A stretch of DNA of 64,000 bases from NCBI RefSeq assembly GCF_014633365.1, contig NC_068350.1, forward strand, positions 3,415,001 through 3,479,000, given 5' to 3'. The translations under genes were made by a program, and so were the position numbers. This document shows positions 29,975 through 44,900 of the stretch, piece after piece. The notes under the pieces were generated by a model. It was not told the DNA's origin. It did no database searches and saw only the letters and a list, made by a program, of their open reading frames with translations. Source of the stretch: Diospyros lotus (Eukaryota; Streptophyta; Magnoliopsida; Ericales; Ebenaceae). Numbering within the stretch: the stretch's first letter is position 1; each line of letters begins with the position of its first letter.

Positions 29975-32900
29975 GCGGAGTTGCTTATTTGAAGAGGTTA
30001 GTATTACACATTACATTTTCTATCACCAGCAACCAGCAAGTTATGACCTAACTGATTGAAAATGATAAATAATACAAAAAATAACTAAAAGAAGCCAATT
30101 CTTTTTTTTTTCTCTTTCTTTTTTTGTAGGCAGTTAAAATTAAAAATTAACACAAAAGGAGAAGAATACCTTTCTCCTTAACATTAATCTGTAAGGAATC
30201 CAGGGTAATAATGCCATCAGTCAATGGGAGAACCTCAAGCTTGACAGTAGCCGTGGATTGGGCAGGCACAGATCTAATGCAAGTAAAATTAACTATAATC
30301 ACCATCTCATCTCAACATAAGTTCTAGAAGTAGAAAAGAAGAGAGTGGTGCATTACCCCAGTGGAACTCTGCTCTGCAGCCACAAATGAGTGCAACCTGA
30401 ATCAGTACTTGGAAGGACATCAGAGATTTGCTCACAAAAGGAAACAGACCAAAGTCCAGCATCTGCATTCTCTCTCTGATTTATGAAAGCTGGAGACGCT
30501 GAACTTGTACTCTCCATTGCAGAACTTCGTCGTTCACCATTAACTGGTAACACAGACTCAGAATGACTAATAAATGGGCTAACTGGCGATGTGGGAGAAG
30601 AATTTAAGGACACAACTGATGGAGGAGAAGTAAATGAAGCTGGAGCAAGCACTGTTAATGTTAGATCTTCAGATGTTAAGTTTGAAGCCTGAAGAGTTAA
30701 CACCTGACAATTGGTACCAGTCAGGATAAAACCATCTATTTACCACTAGTCAGAAAACATTACTCGAGAGTTGGAAAAACCTGAACAGGAAGCTGAGTTC
30801 TTCCATGTGGACTAAAATTTTGTCCTGACATTTCAGATGCAACAGAGATCATAAGATCCCTTAAAATGCGTGGTTGCCAACTTGTTGTCTGCTTGAAAAA
30901 CATTTTTGATTCTACACACGACACAGAGATGAGAAGAAAAATACATCAGAACAAGATCAATTAAATCCACCAGGAACTTCTGAGAAAACATGGATCAAAA
31001 AGGCTATATAACTACCCGTATAGTTGCTCCGACATGATACTAGAATGGCATAGAGGTCAGAAGTTGAAGCATTCTGTTTCCCACCCAAAGTATTGGCAGG
31101 AAGAGACAAATTTGATCCAGCCTGTGAATGGGATGACTGAGAAACTCTGTCCCTAGGACCCTTGGTATTCTTCCACGTCAAAGTTGCTGGTTTGAGAATA
31201 AAAGAGTGTTCTTCACCTCTCCTGTCATGGGACACCAGCACACAACTGAAGACAATCAAAAACTGCGGACCATAATGCTAGAGCCATTATTTCAACTTGC
31301 AAAGAAGTCTGTCCAGCTAGCAGATACCTAATTTTCCTCCTTAAAGAACATGCATATGCAACAACACATACACATTCATATTTATATATCTGTATATACG
31401 AGTCTAAATTATAACATTTCTGCATTCAATGGTTATTAAGTCACACAAAAAAGTGTTGCTTATCTTGCTTAACTTACTAGGAAGAATGGATTGCTGAAAC
31501 AAAAGGCCAGGTAAGATGGATGCAAAAGGTAGGAGCAGGAAAAACTAATTTTTCTCCACCTGTTTGATCAAAATTCTAATCATTTCTAATTGCCTACATG
31601 AATGGAATGCACAGTCAGTGCATGAGGGTTGGATCACCACTTCACAACAGTCAAGGGAGGGTAATTTTCGTACACAACCTTACCATTGATTTGAAAAGAA
31701 GTTGTTTCTATAACTTGAACCTGTGACCTTCTAGTCACAGAGTAATAACCTTCAGTGGTACCAAGGCTCACTCTCATTAAACATTTCTAACTGCCCCCAT
31801 GAATGATGCGACAAATTTCCAATATAATATTATTGATGAAAACAGAGAGAACAAACATTAGCTTTGGTAATTGAATAACCAAGTCTTTGTGGGAAGATGA
31901 AACACCATAAATTTAGTCCATCAATAGACAACAACCTGAGGGCAAGATTAGGCAAGCTGTGGCCATCCCCAGGTTCAATACACGCAAATGGTAATGAAAT
32001 TGGTGGTCCACCTTTAGACACCTCCTCAAAAACAACAGTAATGGCATCCAAGTATATGACAATATCTGGAGCATTAGCAGGAGAAACATTCTGCACAAAT
32101 AGCATACCCTGCTTCAATATTTCTGGCATTGTAGAAGAGCCTAACTATGGTACATTAACTGTAATAGATCCTTTTATTCAAGAATACTACTTTAGAGTAA
32201 TATTTACATAATCTAGAGTTTGCCAAGCATCTGACCCCACCTTTATCTGGACACAGAGAATGTCATCTGCATTGCAATCAGCTGCAAAAGAACGAATTTC
32301 TATAGGTTGAATAATTTCAATTTTCCTCCTCCACCTTCTTCCTGGTCTGTAAATACCTTCCAATCCACATCGAACAGAAAATCTGTCTGGCTCCAGTGAT
32401 ACACCTCGGAAGGATAAAAGCCCTTCACTCCCAGGCTTTTGACTCTTTATAACTTTCTGAGAAGCAAACTGATCCCAATCTTCGAGATCAATATTTGGTT
32501 TAGAACTAGGGGTTGCAACAGGTACAGGTGCAGGTGCTACAGTGTTTGGTGGAAGTGAAGACATGGAATAACTTCTAAAGTGACCAAAAGAAAAGAGCTG
32601 AGAACCAGATGAAGCAGAAAAGTTTGGCTTCGTTGATGTACTACGAATAGATGAATTGGAACTCAAGGTTGGAGGAGATACAGGTCGGGATGGAGGCGCT
32701 ATAGAATTATCCAATGGCAGCAACCATTTTAACAAGTCTCCACAAGGGTCCTTACTTGCACAATCTGAGTTGTGTAGGCTCTCATAACTCAACTTTCTAT
32801 CCTGATATTTCTCAAATTGTAATATTTCCAGGATGGGATCTCTCATAAAATCAACGCCCACATTTACCTGTAAAAGTACCTGCATTCTTCCAACCAAGAA

Positions 32901-35900
32901 AATAGAACAGGAATTAATAATCGTCAACTAACCAATCCAGCTGAGTACAAGAAACAAGAAACAAAAAGGGACATAAATCATAATAGCTAACAACATATGT
33001 TGCAAACAAATTTTTTTCCAACCACCATAAATGCAACTTTTGGTTTGTAATTGAGAGCAAATGTTAAAGATAACTAAGAAAAGGCAAGAAGATGAAATCA
33101 CTCATAAAGTTCATTAAGAACCAATATAAGGGTAGAAATGCATCAGCCAACTTTCAAAAAAAAAATGAATTATACAACACTCCAACTCCATTGAATCGAT
33201 TAAGTTAAAAGGCTAAATATAGAAATCTTTATATAATAGTCTAGGTAGGTATTGACTCAACTTTACAGAATACGCAAGTTTAGAAACTTAGGCTGGTAAA
33301 TCCTAGAACTAGAAGGTCCATAAACAAAGTCCAAAAATCCAAAGCATGAATCACATACTATCACAGGTTGTTCACTTAATTTGGAAATTAGAAAACCATA
33401 AAAAAATCTATAAATCTGAAAAACAAGCAGGCAAAGTTGAAAGAAACATCCAACAAGACTTGCCTCGACCAAAAACGAAGTACTAAAGCTCCAAAAGAGA
33501 GCCCCAAATAATTCCTAGTCATATTTGATTGGTCTATTTACACTGTATTAGTTCAACCACCAAAGAGATATTGAAAGGGTTGAAACTCAAGGTATATGGT
33601 TGTGTGGAGAAAGTTATTTTTTCTTCACACCATCAAAGGGCAATACACAGAGAGAATATATGCACAAAAGAGAAATCCAATCACATCCCTAAAAACTAGG
33701 AATTCTAATCAGCAATCAACTAATCTAGATGGAAAACAGAGAAAGTTAGGAACTGTATAATCTCCTAGCTGTACATTGCCTAAAATAGAGAGATTATGGA
33801 ATATTCTAACACTTTCTCTCAAGCTGGAAAATATAAGTTTGTCATTCCCAGCTTGCCAACAATCTTTTGAAACGTATGACTGGCTAGCCCTTTAGTGAGA
33901 ACATTAGCAAGTTGGTCTCCTAATGGGGCATATGGTGTACAAATCAATCCACTATCAAGCTTTTCTTTTATAAAGTGTTGATCTACTTCCACATGCTTAA
34001 TCTAATCATGTTAAACTGCATTATAAGCGATGCTTATGGCTGACTTGTTGTCACAATATAGTTTCATAGGAGTTTCCCACTCAATTCTGAGATCATCTAG
34101 TATTATCTTGAGCCAAAGAAGCTCAAATTCCCAGTGCCATGGACCTTAACTCAACTTCTGTGCTTGATCTTGCTACTATTAGTTGTTTCTTGCTCCTCCA
34201 CGTGACTAAATTTTCCCCAACAAAAGTGCAATAACCAGATGTTGATCTCCTATCAACTATGGAGCCTACATAGTCTGTGTTTGTGTAGGCTTCAAGACTG
34301 AAGTTTGTAACCTTCTTAAATAGAATTCCTTTGCCCATATGTGCCTTTGAGTAACGAAGAATGCGATATACTGCATGGAGATGTGTATTCTTAGGGTTGT
34401 GCATGAACTGACTCACAACTGACCGTGTAGACCATACATGATTGAGTGTGAAACAAATAAATTAGTCTTCCAACGAGCCTTTGGTACATTCCTTGATCCA
34501 CTGGCTCATCTTTTGTTGCTTCACTAAGCTTGTGGTTGGTTTCAATTGGCATCTCTAAAGGCTTGCATCCTTTTTGCTCGGTCTCATTAAGTAGTCAAGA
34601 ACATACTTTTGCTGTAACATAAAGATTCCACATTTCGACTATGCCACTTCTATTCCCAAGAAGTATCTTAATCGCCCTAAATCCTTAATCTCAAACTCCT
34701 TAGATAGGCATTTCGTCGGGACTTTATTTTCCTTCTCATCATTTCTAGTAACAATAATGTCATCTACATAAAGTAGGAGTGCAATCACTCCCCTTGACAC
34801 TATGTTTCATAAACAAGGTGTGGTCGCCTTAACTTTGTTTATACCTCATTGACAGCATTGCTTTTCTAAATCTACCAAACCAAGCTCTGAGAAATTGTTT
34901 TAATCCGTAGAGTGCAATTTTGAGTCTACACACCTTGTTTGTATTAGTGTCAAATTCCGAAAGGCAGGCCATGTAAATTTCTTCTTCTAGATCCCCATGT
35001 AGGAAGGCATTCTTCACCTCAAACTAGTGTAAATTCCAATCAAAATTTGCTGCCAATGATAACAAGACCCTCATTGTATTCATCTTGGCCACTGGTGCAA
35101 ATGTATCTTGATAGTCAACACTATATGTTTGAGTGTAGCCTTTTGCAATCAATATGGCATTGTATCTCTCCAAAGACCCATTTGCCCTGTATTTCACAGA
35201 AAAAACCCATTTACATCCAACCGATCTTTTTCCTATCGATAAATCAACCACCTCCCATGTTTTGTTTTTTTCAAGTGCATCCATTTCCACTTTGATGGCA
35301 TGTCTCCACTCCTCACTCTCTAGTGCCTCAAATACAGTTTGTGGTATCTTGATGGAGGAAAGGTGGGTGACAAAGCTTTTGTGTGAAGGTGACATTCTTT
35401 CAAAGGTCACAAAATGAAACAAAGGATGGCTTGTACATTTTTGGCTACCTTTTCTAAGTGTAATGGGAAGGTCGAGATCACTCTCATTACTATTTGAATC
35501 TAATAGTGGCAAATCATGGTTAGAACCAATAATAGGAGGAGAGTACTAACCTTTGTGTTTAGCTCAATTCTAGGATTCGGTTTGGACTGTTGAGTGTGCT
35601 TCAGTGAAGTCACGATACTCTTCCTTCTTGAATAAACAAATTCAATACATAGCCTCTGTTCAGGTTCCTGGGTTTTTGGTGGCTAGGAATTGGACTCAAA
35701 CTCAGTTCGGGTTTCAATAGGAGTGGACTCTAAAGAGATTGGTGAGTTAAGCAATTGTGTGGCAAAAATGGGTTGTCACAACCCTAGGGTTTAGAAAGGA
35801 ATTTGGAAGAATTCAATAGAGAAATAGAGAAGAATTGGAGAGAGAGATAGAACTATAGGTGTCAAAAGGGCCGGCCCGGTCCGGCCCGAGTCGGCCCACG

Positions 35901-38900
35901 GGCTTTTTAAACGGGCCGGGCCGGCCCTTTTACTAAAAGGGCCGGGCCGGGCCCGGGCCCTTTTATAATTGATAGGGCCCGACCCGGCCCACGGCCCCCC
36001 TACAAAAGGGCCGGGCCGGGCCAGCCCGTGGGCTAGAGGGCCGGGCCGGGCCCTTAGCCCACAGGGCCTAGTGGGCCGGGCCCGGTGGGCCCGGCCCTTT
36101 TTTTTTAAATAATTTTTTTAAAAATAATACATATAATATATACATATATAAATATCAAAATAATACATATATAAAAATTAATTTGTTTTTTAAAAATATT
36201 TTCTATCTTAATTCTTAAGTTTTAAATATTATTTCATTATTTTATATTTCAAAATTCTATATGCCTTATAATTTTTGTTGTGAATTGATATGAAAAATAA
36301 TGTACATATAAAAAGGAGAATGTTTATTTATAATTTAAATATATAAAAAATTTAACTTAAAAATTTTAAATAAATTAATTGATGGTTATTATTTATATAT
36401 ATTGCGAAATTAAATTTTTTAGCATCCAATATCAATAATTACCTAAGAATAACAAAATTAAAAAAAAAAATGAGTAAGGGCCTTACTGGCCCATAAGGGC
36501 CTCATGGGCCCGGCCCATAAGGGCCCAACGGGCCACGGGCCGGGCCGTGGGCCCAATTTCTTTGGCCCAGCCCGGCCCCCCAATGGGGGCCGGGCTCGGC
36601 CCGGCCCGTATGAACAGTAACGGGCTGGGCCGGGCGGCCCGCGGGCCGCCCGGCCCTTTTGACACCTCTAGATAGAACTGAACAGAGATAACTGAGGGAG
36701 AAGAGATGAAGGAACAAGAGAGAGTTAGGAGAATTAGGAGAGAAGAAACAGAATTACAATTCATTCATCAATATAACATCCATCCTCCTACAAGTAACCT
36801 TTTATAGGCATCAGCTAGCAACTAACATATTCTAGAAACAACACCCATGTGCACTTCAATAGAATTATTAGCATCTCCTAACAAACAATGGTAACTAATT
36901 ACAGTATTCCCCCTTTAATTCCCATTGGGTCATGACAATTCCCCCTCCTTAAAAGGTTTATTGTCCATAAGAGACCTATTACTATTGAGCCGTTGTTATT
37001 CATCTAATCCCAACTTTCTCTATCAGTTTTATTCTTCTTTCTTTCTTTCTCTTTCTAGGACTCTTCCTCTTCGCTCTTATGTTCCTTTGCTTTTGCCTTC
37101 CCTGCAAACATAAACGGTAAACCTCAAGAATCTCCATGCTAATGCTCCCTTCTCCAATGTCCAAACACCCGAACCACATGACAGCAGCCTCCTTTTCCAT
37201 CCTCTTTTGAACCATATGGTTGTTCTCCTATTCAGTCAGTTTCAATTATCCTTTTCTACTAGAGCCAACACCTGTAACTAGTCTATACTATTTTAAGTAA
37301 CAACAAGACTGACGCTCAAAGCAACAGTAGAATTGTGCAAGTCCTCAACCTCCTGCTTCTTTCCTTGGTCCAAGTCCTCGATGCGTGGCTGTCTTTCATT
37401 AGTGACATGGAACCTATCTGCAACATTCTCTTCATCTTACAATGATACTTCATCAGCTTCTTGCAAATATGAATAGTAATCCCCCCCCGATATCCATGTC
37501 TGATTTCTCTTCATTGTCGGCGTTTTTAGTTACAACTGGTCGGTCCAACTCCAATTTTTCCTCAGATTCCTACTTGACATGATTTGTAGCCTTAGAAACT
37601 CCTTTGATAAAATCGATTTTGGCCCTTTCTCCAAATCGAGTACACAAGTTACTTACAAACACTAGCCAGCTCCATTCCACCCTGGCTCTACACCAATTCT
37701 AGAACCAAGCATCGGCCACATCATCGAGATACGTTGTAGCCATGTTCACCTCCTCCCTTTCAGCTACTCTATACTGATAAAACACCCTCCCACACTGTCT
37801 AACCCACCATCTAGGCCTATCCCTTTCAAACGCGGGAATGTCCATCCTAGGCCCCGTAATTTTGTGGTGAGTTCCCCTATTTCCTCTATGGAAGTTCTCC
37901 TCCTTTGCCTCAGCTCTATCCCCTGCCTCCATCGAATCATGTGGTCTCTATCTATTCCTTGGCGTCGTCAAAATTGGCGCCAAGGAAGCCTTGGGGGAAA
38001 AATCCATGGGGAGGTTGGCATTAGGCTACCAAGCAAACATGCTCAAGGCGGCACTCACCTACTAGCTTATTTGCAGGCTTAATCTAGAAAATTTCTCTCT
38101 GAGCCCACTAATGGCTCGATCCAAATTGGTTTGCATTGTCCGATCAGCTCCAACTGACCTCTTCTTGAGTATTTCTAATTCCCAACTCCAATGTTTCCCA
38201 GCGATGATCTACTTGTTCTTGGTTTTGTCGCATTCCAAGCTCAATGGCATCCAATCGAGATTCCATTTGCTTCGCCCGTGTGCCTTCAGCCATAACCACT
38301 GCTCAATTCCATGAGAATTCATTGCTATAACAACCGCTTGCTCAGCTTCTAAGGACCTCTTCGGAAATTTATTCCGGTACTAAATTTCAGCAACCTTAGA
38401 TTCATAGAAGGCTAGATCTAAGTCAACCTTTAGCTATTGCTAAACGGCCTTCAAATCAATTACCCCTCAAACAACCTGTTGGCTCTGGATAATTTCAGAA
38501 GACAACCTGTTCTAATCAGCTTCGGAAACTAGCCCGCAACTTCTAAAACCAACACTTCCGCTGCGCAACTTTGAAAACAAAAACTTCTGTTGCGCAATTA
38601 CTTTCGGAACTTGATTGAATCTGTTTGGCCTCCAAATTTACAAAAAATTCAATCACTGAAACTGCTTCGATAAATCGCCAAGACTTACTAATAATTGATT
38701 GCCTCCAAATCTGCAACCTTAGCAGTTTCAAGTTCAGCCAACCTAATTCCGCCTCAAACAAAATCCACTGAGATTTGGATCTACTTCGCCTTCAATTTTG
38801 GACTTGATTAACTCAAGCAGGAGTCGGCGGCCAACGAACTGCTCGATTAACTTGATCACACTCCGATGTTCAACAATCATTCTTTCCTCTTCCAAATTCA

Positions 38901-41900
38901 CCAGAGTTCCATCACTGGAACCTCACAAAGTAGCCTCGATCAGCCCTATCCTGATTCGCTTAACTCACAAAGTAGTTGAAGACCACCTAACTCATAAGTC
39001 ACAAGCCGAAATTCATCTTCAACTTCCGAACCTAATGGCTACGAGTTTGCCAATTGTTGGACTTGCTTGCAACTACTTGCAATCGCTACAGATTCAAGAT
39101 CACCCAGGCCTACTTCCACGCCTTGCCTTCCTATTCACCTAATCACCGTCCAATGGCCAAAATCAGAGCAACTCTGATATGCCTTCAGAGGTTGCCTAAA
39201 TTCCACTTTGGAAACCACCTTCCTGAATCTTCCAGATCCAATTCGACAGCTGAGGATCGCCGCTCAGTTGTCGTCGAACTAATCGAAGGTCTAGGACGTG
39301 CTCTGTTGCGGTCTCCAGAGGACTCGATGGACTATGTTGTAGCTTCCTGTGAGTTTGATCAGTTCTGTTGCAACTCCTCGAGAGTTCGCCTATATTGCCA
39401 GAAATTCACCTAACACTGATTGCTACCAAGATCGCTGGAATTCGCCTAGCTCTACTTCAATGTACAAGCAAGTGTCAGCTCTCCGAAGCGGACAACAATT
39501 TCGATTAAACAGTAGAATAGAATGAAGGGAGCAAAAAGAAAGAATGAGAAGGTAATTACGCAGAAGCAAGAGAGAGAGAGAGGAATCAAGGATTCTCTGA
39601 TAAATTCGTACATAACCGTAGGAAGGAATTCAGCACTATATATAGCTGGATTCCTATCCTTCAATGAGCTGTAACCGCCCACATGCATGAGAATGTACCT
39701 GCTGCTAATACAGCAACTGATTTAGTATAACCCTCACAGCTAGCTACTATCATATGCTCTGTTTCTACCCTTAACTATAGATAATTGTAGCAACACTCCC
39801 TTACAGCAGGTTATTACATGACAATACCCCCTCTCATCAAAATTTTCTTGTCCTCAAAAAATATTAAGGAGGCTTGCAGCTCGGGGAAATTGATTAAGTA
39901 GATCTGGGAGGTATTCTCAGGTATTATCATCTGCGTGTAGGCCCGACCAGTTGACTAATACTTGAGGGATGGGGGCTCCATGCTTGTAGATCACTCTTTT
40001 ATCCAGAATGGCTCTAGGTTCTTTAGGCTGCTCCACACTTTGTATAGAATTAGGCAATGTAGGACTGACTTGTTGTTCAGACACTGACTTCTTGAGAAGC
40101 GAAACATGAAATATAGGGTGGATGTTAGCATTCTCTGGAAGCTGTAGTTTGTAAGCGACACTGCCCACCCTGGCAGTTATTAAAAATGGCCCATGGTATT
40201 TGGGTTGCAGCTTTGAGATAGGTCCTAGGGATGGGGACTTCAAGTGTCTTGGGTGTAATTTCAAGTAGACTCTTTCCCCTTCTTGGAACTGCCTATCACT
40301 TTTCTTTCTATCCGCGAATTGTTTCATTCGGTTCCTAGAATTGGCCAACTCGGTCTTAATCAGTTGTAGGGCCTGCTGTCTTTGCTGGAGGTAGGTATCT
40401 AAGGCTGCCACTGAGGATGTCTCTCCAACCCCCGGAAGTAATGGTGGTTTGTAACCGTAAAGTGCTTCAAAATGGGACCTTTTGATGGCACTATGGTGGC
40501 AAGAATTGTACCACCACTGAGCAGTGGCCAGCCACTTGTGCCATGATTTTGGTTGCAGGAAACATATACACCTCAAGTACATTTCTAGTCTTTGGTTTAC
40601 CCTCTCCGTTTGCCCATCAGATTCTGGGTGATAGGTTGTTGACATGTTCAACTTGACTCCCAATAGTTGCATTAGCTCCTTCCAAAACAAGCTAGTGAAA
40701 ATTTTATCCCTATCCGATACTATAGCCTTGGGTACTCCATGCAATGCTACTATCTGGTCCATGAAGATTTTAGCAATTTCCCTAGCAGTATATGGATGAG
40801 ACAGCTCCACAAAGTGGCTGTACTTGGTGAATTTGTCTACTATTACCATGATACAATCCTTACCTTCTGACCTTGGAAGTCCCTCAATGAAGTCAATGGA
40901 GATGCTCTCCCAAGACCCCCCCTGGAACATTCAATGGCTATAATAGTCCCAAATAGGCCACGTTTTCTGTTTTGCACCTCTTGCAAGTGTCACACCCCAT
41001 TACAAATTCCATAACTTCCTTCTTGCTACTGCAAATGAGTGTTTAGCTGTTGTTGCAATAAAAATTTCAGACTCTCATGGTCTGTCTTGATCACAAATGT
41101 GCCTCCTTCTAAATAGTGGCGCCATTTATCCACTGGCAACAATACAGCCAGCAATTCCTTCTCATAGATACTTAATTCCAAGTGCTTAGGTGCCAGGGCT
41201 TGGCTCAAGAAGGCTAGGGGTCTGCCCTCTTGAACCAACACAACCCCGATTCCACTAGCACACGCATCCGTTTCAAGTACGAAGGGTTTGCTGAAATCCG
41301 GCAACCCCAACGTGGGAACATTGCTGACAGCTTGCTTAAGGTCTACAAATGCTTTTTCTGCCTCTAGACTCCAATAAAACCCATCCTTCTTCAATAATTC
41401 GATCAGGGGTCGACTGATGACTCCATAGTTTTTGACAAACCGGCAGTAGTAGCCCGTCAGCCCCAAAAATCCCCTCAGCCCTCTTACATTGATAGGTCGC
41501 GGCCAGCCTAACATGTTGCCACTTTGCTAGGATCAGTGCTCACTCCAGTTTTAGATATGATGTGACCCAAGTATTCCATTTGTTTTTGAGCAAAGGCACA
41601 TTTTGACTCTTCAATATACAATTGATTGAACCTAAGGACCTCAAATGTGACTTTTAAGTGGTAGATATGCTGATCAAAGGAGGAGCTGTAGATTAGAATA
41701 TCATCGAAGAACACCAAAATGAATTTGCGGAGGTAGAGTTCAAAGATTTGATTCATCAATGATTGGAAAGTAGCCGAGGCATTAGTCAACCCGAAAGGCA
41801 TTACAAGAAATTCATAATGCCCTTGGTGGGTCTTAAAGGCTGTCTTGTGAATATTTTCGGGTTTCATCCGAATCTGATGATAACCCGACCTAAGATCTAA

Positions 41901-44900
41901 TTTGGTAAAAACAGTGGCATACTTAAGTTCATCAAGTAAATCTTCTACTATAGGTATGGGAAATTTGTCTTTAATGGTTATGGAGTTTAGTTGTCGGTAA
42001 TCAACACAAAATCTCCATATTCCATCTTTCTTTTTGACAAGCAAAACAGGTGAGGCAAAGGGACTGTTGCTGGGTTGGATGATAGATTTACTTAACATAT
42101 CCTTGATGAGTAGCTCAATTTCAGATTTCTGTTTAGGGGAGTATCGGTAAGATCTTAGGTTCACAGGCTCGGCTTGAGGTTTCAAGTTAATAGAATGATC
42201 AAAAGCTCTTTTGGGTGGAAGGAAATGGGGTTCAGCAAAGAGGTCCTTATACTCAATCAAAAGTAGAGTAAGAGAGTCTAGTTCTTGTACCTTTCTTTGG
42301 TTGGATGTCTTACTGCTGACCACCACACATATCTCTCCTTCTTGTTTAGGGGTTTCCTCGGAAATTTCCACCGTATGGAGGGAGAAGAGTTGAGCCACCT
42401 TTGGAAATCTGCCCCTGAACATTCTTCTCAGCCGTTTACTCGAGATGATTTTACACACCCCCACCTCCACATTGCCCGGTAGGACCTTTTTGCTACCATC
42501 CTTCTCGAAAGTCACCTCCATCTTATTGAAATCGAAGCTGATTGGACTCACTCCCTTCATCCAATCCACCCCCAGCACTACATCACAACCTCCCAACTTA
42601 AGCAGCCTAAGATCTGTTGAAAATCTTTCTTCGTTCATCTCCTAGCAGAAACCCTTACAAGACGACTGGCTCACCACCTTGTTGCCATTGGCAACCGTTA
42701 CTGATAGGGAATGGGACAGGCTTACCTCACACCCAAGTCTCCTCGCCACAGCTTCATCCAAGGAGCTGTGAGTACTCCCACTATCTATGAGAACCATGAT
42801 CGGCTAATTGTTCACTCTTTCTTCCACCTTGATAACCTCACTGTTGTTCACCCCCTTCAAGGCACGTAAAGAGATCTCCCCTTGGTCCTCTTTCTCATTT
42901 TCTGAGAGTTCTTCTCCTTCCTCAGTTTCCTCGTCTTCCCCTTCCAATAGCAACAACCGCCTCTTACACTTGTGTCCCATGAAGTACCTATCCCCACATT
43001 TGTAGCATAAGCCAGCTACCCTCCTTTATTCCATCAGTTTACCTCCCATGGTCGGTACGGGATTGGTGGAAGGTAGGGCTAATACGCCTCTACCGTTGGA
43101 CCCCCCTTCTCTTGGTGCCAACCTATTCCCTGATTGCCATCCTCCTGTTATCACCCCCCTCGTTTGATTCCTCTGTTTTTTTATCATTGCTTCAACGATC
43201 ATTTCCTGCAGCCTTGCACCTTCCACTGCTTGCTTCACCATATGGGGCTGTCACATTTTTACCATAGGCCGCACCTCATCCCCTAAGCCGCTGATGAAGC
43301 TCGAGACATAGTACTCCTCAGATAGCTGAGGGTTGTGCACCATCATCATCGATCTCAGCTCCTCGAATTTTTGTTGATAGGCCTGGACCGTTCCTTTTTG
43401 TTTGAGCTTATTAAACTCTTTGATTACATCCCTCATGCTTTTATCTTCGAACCTCACGCAAAGGTCCTCTACAAACACACTCCAAGGGCTTCCCTCCTTA
43501 ACCGCAAGTCATGTCTGATACCAAGCATCTCCCATATCATTCAAGTAAGCAGAAGCCAAAGTGATCTTTTGTTGTTCCGGAATTTGATATAGGGAGAAGA
43601 CATCTTCACGTCCACCACCTCGGATTCTCCCCCTCAAACACTGGAATCTCGAGCTTTGGCATGGGATAATTTGGGTTGTGCCGATTAACCGATGCTTCTT
43701 GCCTCCTTTCTCTTACATTCTCCCCCACCATGTCCGTATCGAACTCAAACTCCGACGTTCCTATCGGTCGCAGTTCTACTCCCACTCTAGGAAAAATGGG
43801 CTCCGTTCTTTCCCTCAAGGGAAACTCAGGAGAGAACCTTATGGGTTGTTGATTGGTGAACATCCGCACAATCAACTGTATTTGCTCCATCAACTGTTCC
43901 TGCAACAGGTTGCTCTTCGCGACTCTCCACCCTCCAGCTTTCCATCGCTTGGTCGATCCGGGAATCCACTCCATCTCCAATAGAGGTTTCGAGTGTTCCC
44001 ACTCAATTTTGCATCTCTGTTATTATCGCCGTCACCTGCTGGAGCTGAGACTCCATTTGCTTCATCCTCGTTCCGTCGGCCATGATTATAATTTCTTGCA
44101 AGTATCGTTGACGCCCAAGAGCTGCTCTAATACCAGGTTTGTCAGCTCTCCGAAGCGGACAACAATTTCAATCAAACAGTAGAATAGAATGAAGGGAGCA
44201 GAAAGAAAGAGAAGGTAATTACGCAGAAGCAAGAGAGAGAGGAATCAAAGATTCTTTGATAAATTCGTACATGACCGTAGGAAGGAATTCAGCACTAGAT
44301 ATAGCTGGATTCCTATCCTTCAATGAGCTGTAATCGCCCACATGCATGAGAATGTACCTGCTACTAATGCAGCAACTGATTTAGTACAACCCTCACAGCT
44401 AGCTACTATCATATGCTCTATTTCTACCCTTAACTATAGATAATTGCAGCAACACCCCCTTATAGCAGGTTATTACATGACAGCAAGTCGGATCGGAATG
44501 ACTGAATCTTAGCCTAGAACTGTCGAAATTACTTAAGAGAGAGATTGGCCGAGGAACGATGGCTCTGATACCAAATGTCACGACCCTAGGATTAGGCTAG
44601 GGTTTAGAAAGGAATTCAGAAGAATTCAGGAGAGAAATAGAGAAGAATTGGAGGGAGAGACAGAACTGAATAGAAATAATTGAGAGATAAGAGAAGAAGG
44701 AACGAGAGAGTTAGGAGAATTAGGAGAGAAGAAACAGAATTACAATTCATTCATCAACATAACATCCATCCTCCTATAAGTAGCCTTTTATAGGCATTAG
44801 CTAGCAACTAACATATTCTAGAAACAACATCTATGTGCACTTCAATAGAATTATTAGCATCTCCTAACAAACAATGGTAACTAATTACAGTATTGCTCCT

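Larger units (their letters stand above)
39473..44482 (-). mobile_element. Chromovirus-like Gypsy retrotransposon (element II), nested in element I
   Basis: 5,010 bp with LTRs of 351 and 343 bp (39473-39823 and 44140-44482) and a perfect duplication GCAAG (39468-39472 and 44483-44487). Primer site TGGTATTAGAGCAGC and purine tract ATGAGAGGGGGTAT are in place. The order gag, protease, RT, RNase H, integrase and chromodomain-like end matches small chromoviruses such as Reina. Each domain is readable but stops and a deletion between RNase H and integrase show it is defective. Confidence 0.93.

Noticed and set aside
36483..36764. Pro/Gly/Ala-rich frames in the GC-rich arm of the hAT-like element
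   Set aside because: They arise from GGGCC repeats and have no start context or homologous feature.
42211..44182. Plus-strand frames across Gypsy element II
   Set aside because: They are opposite to clearly identified gag, protease and RT domains.
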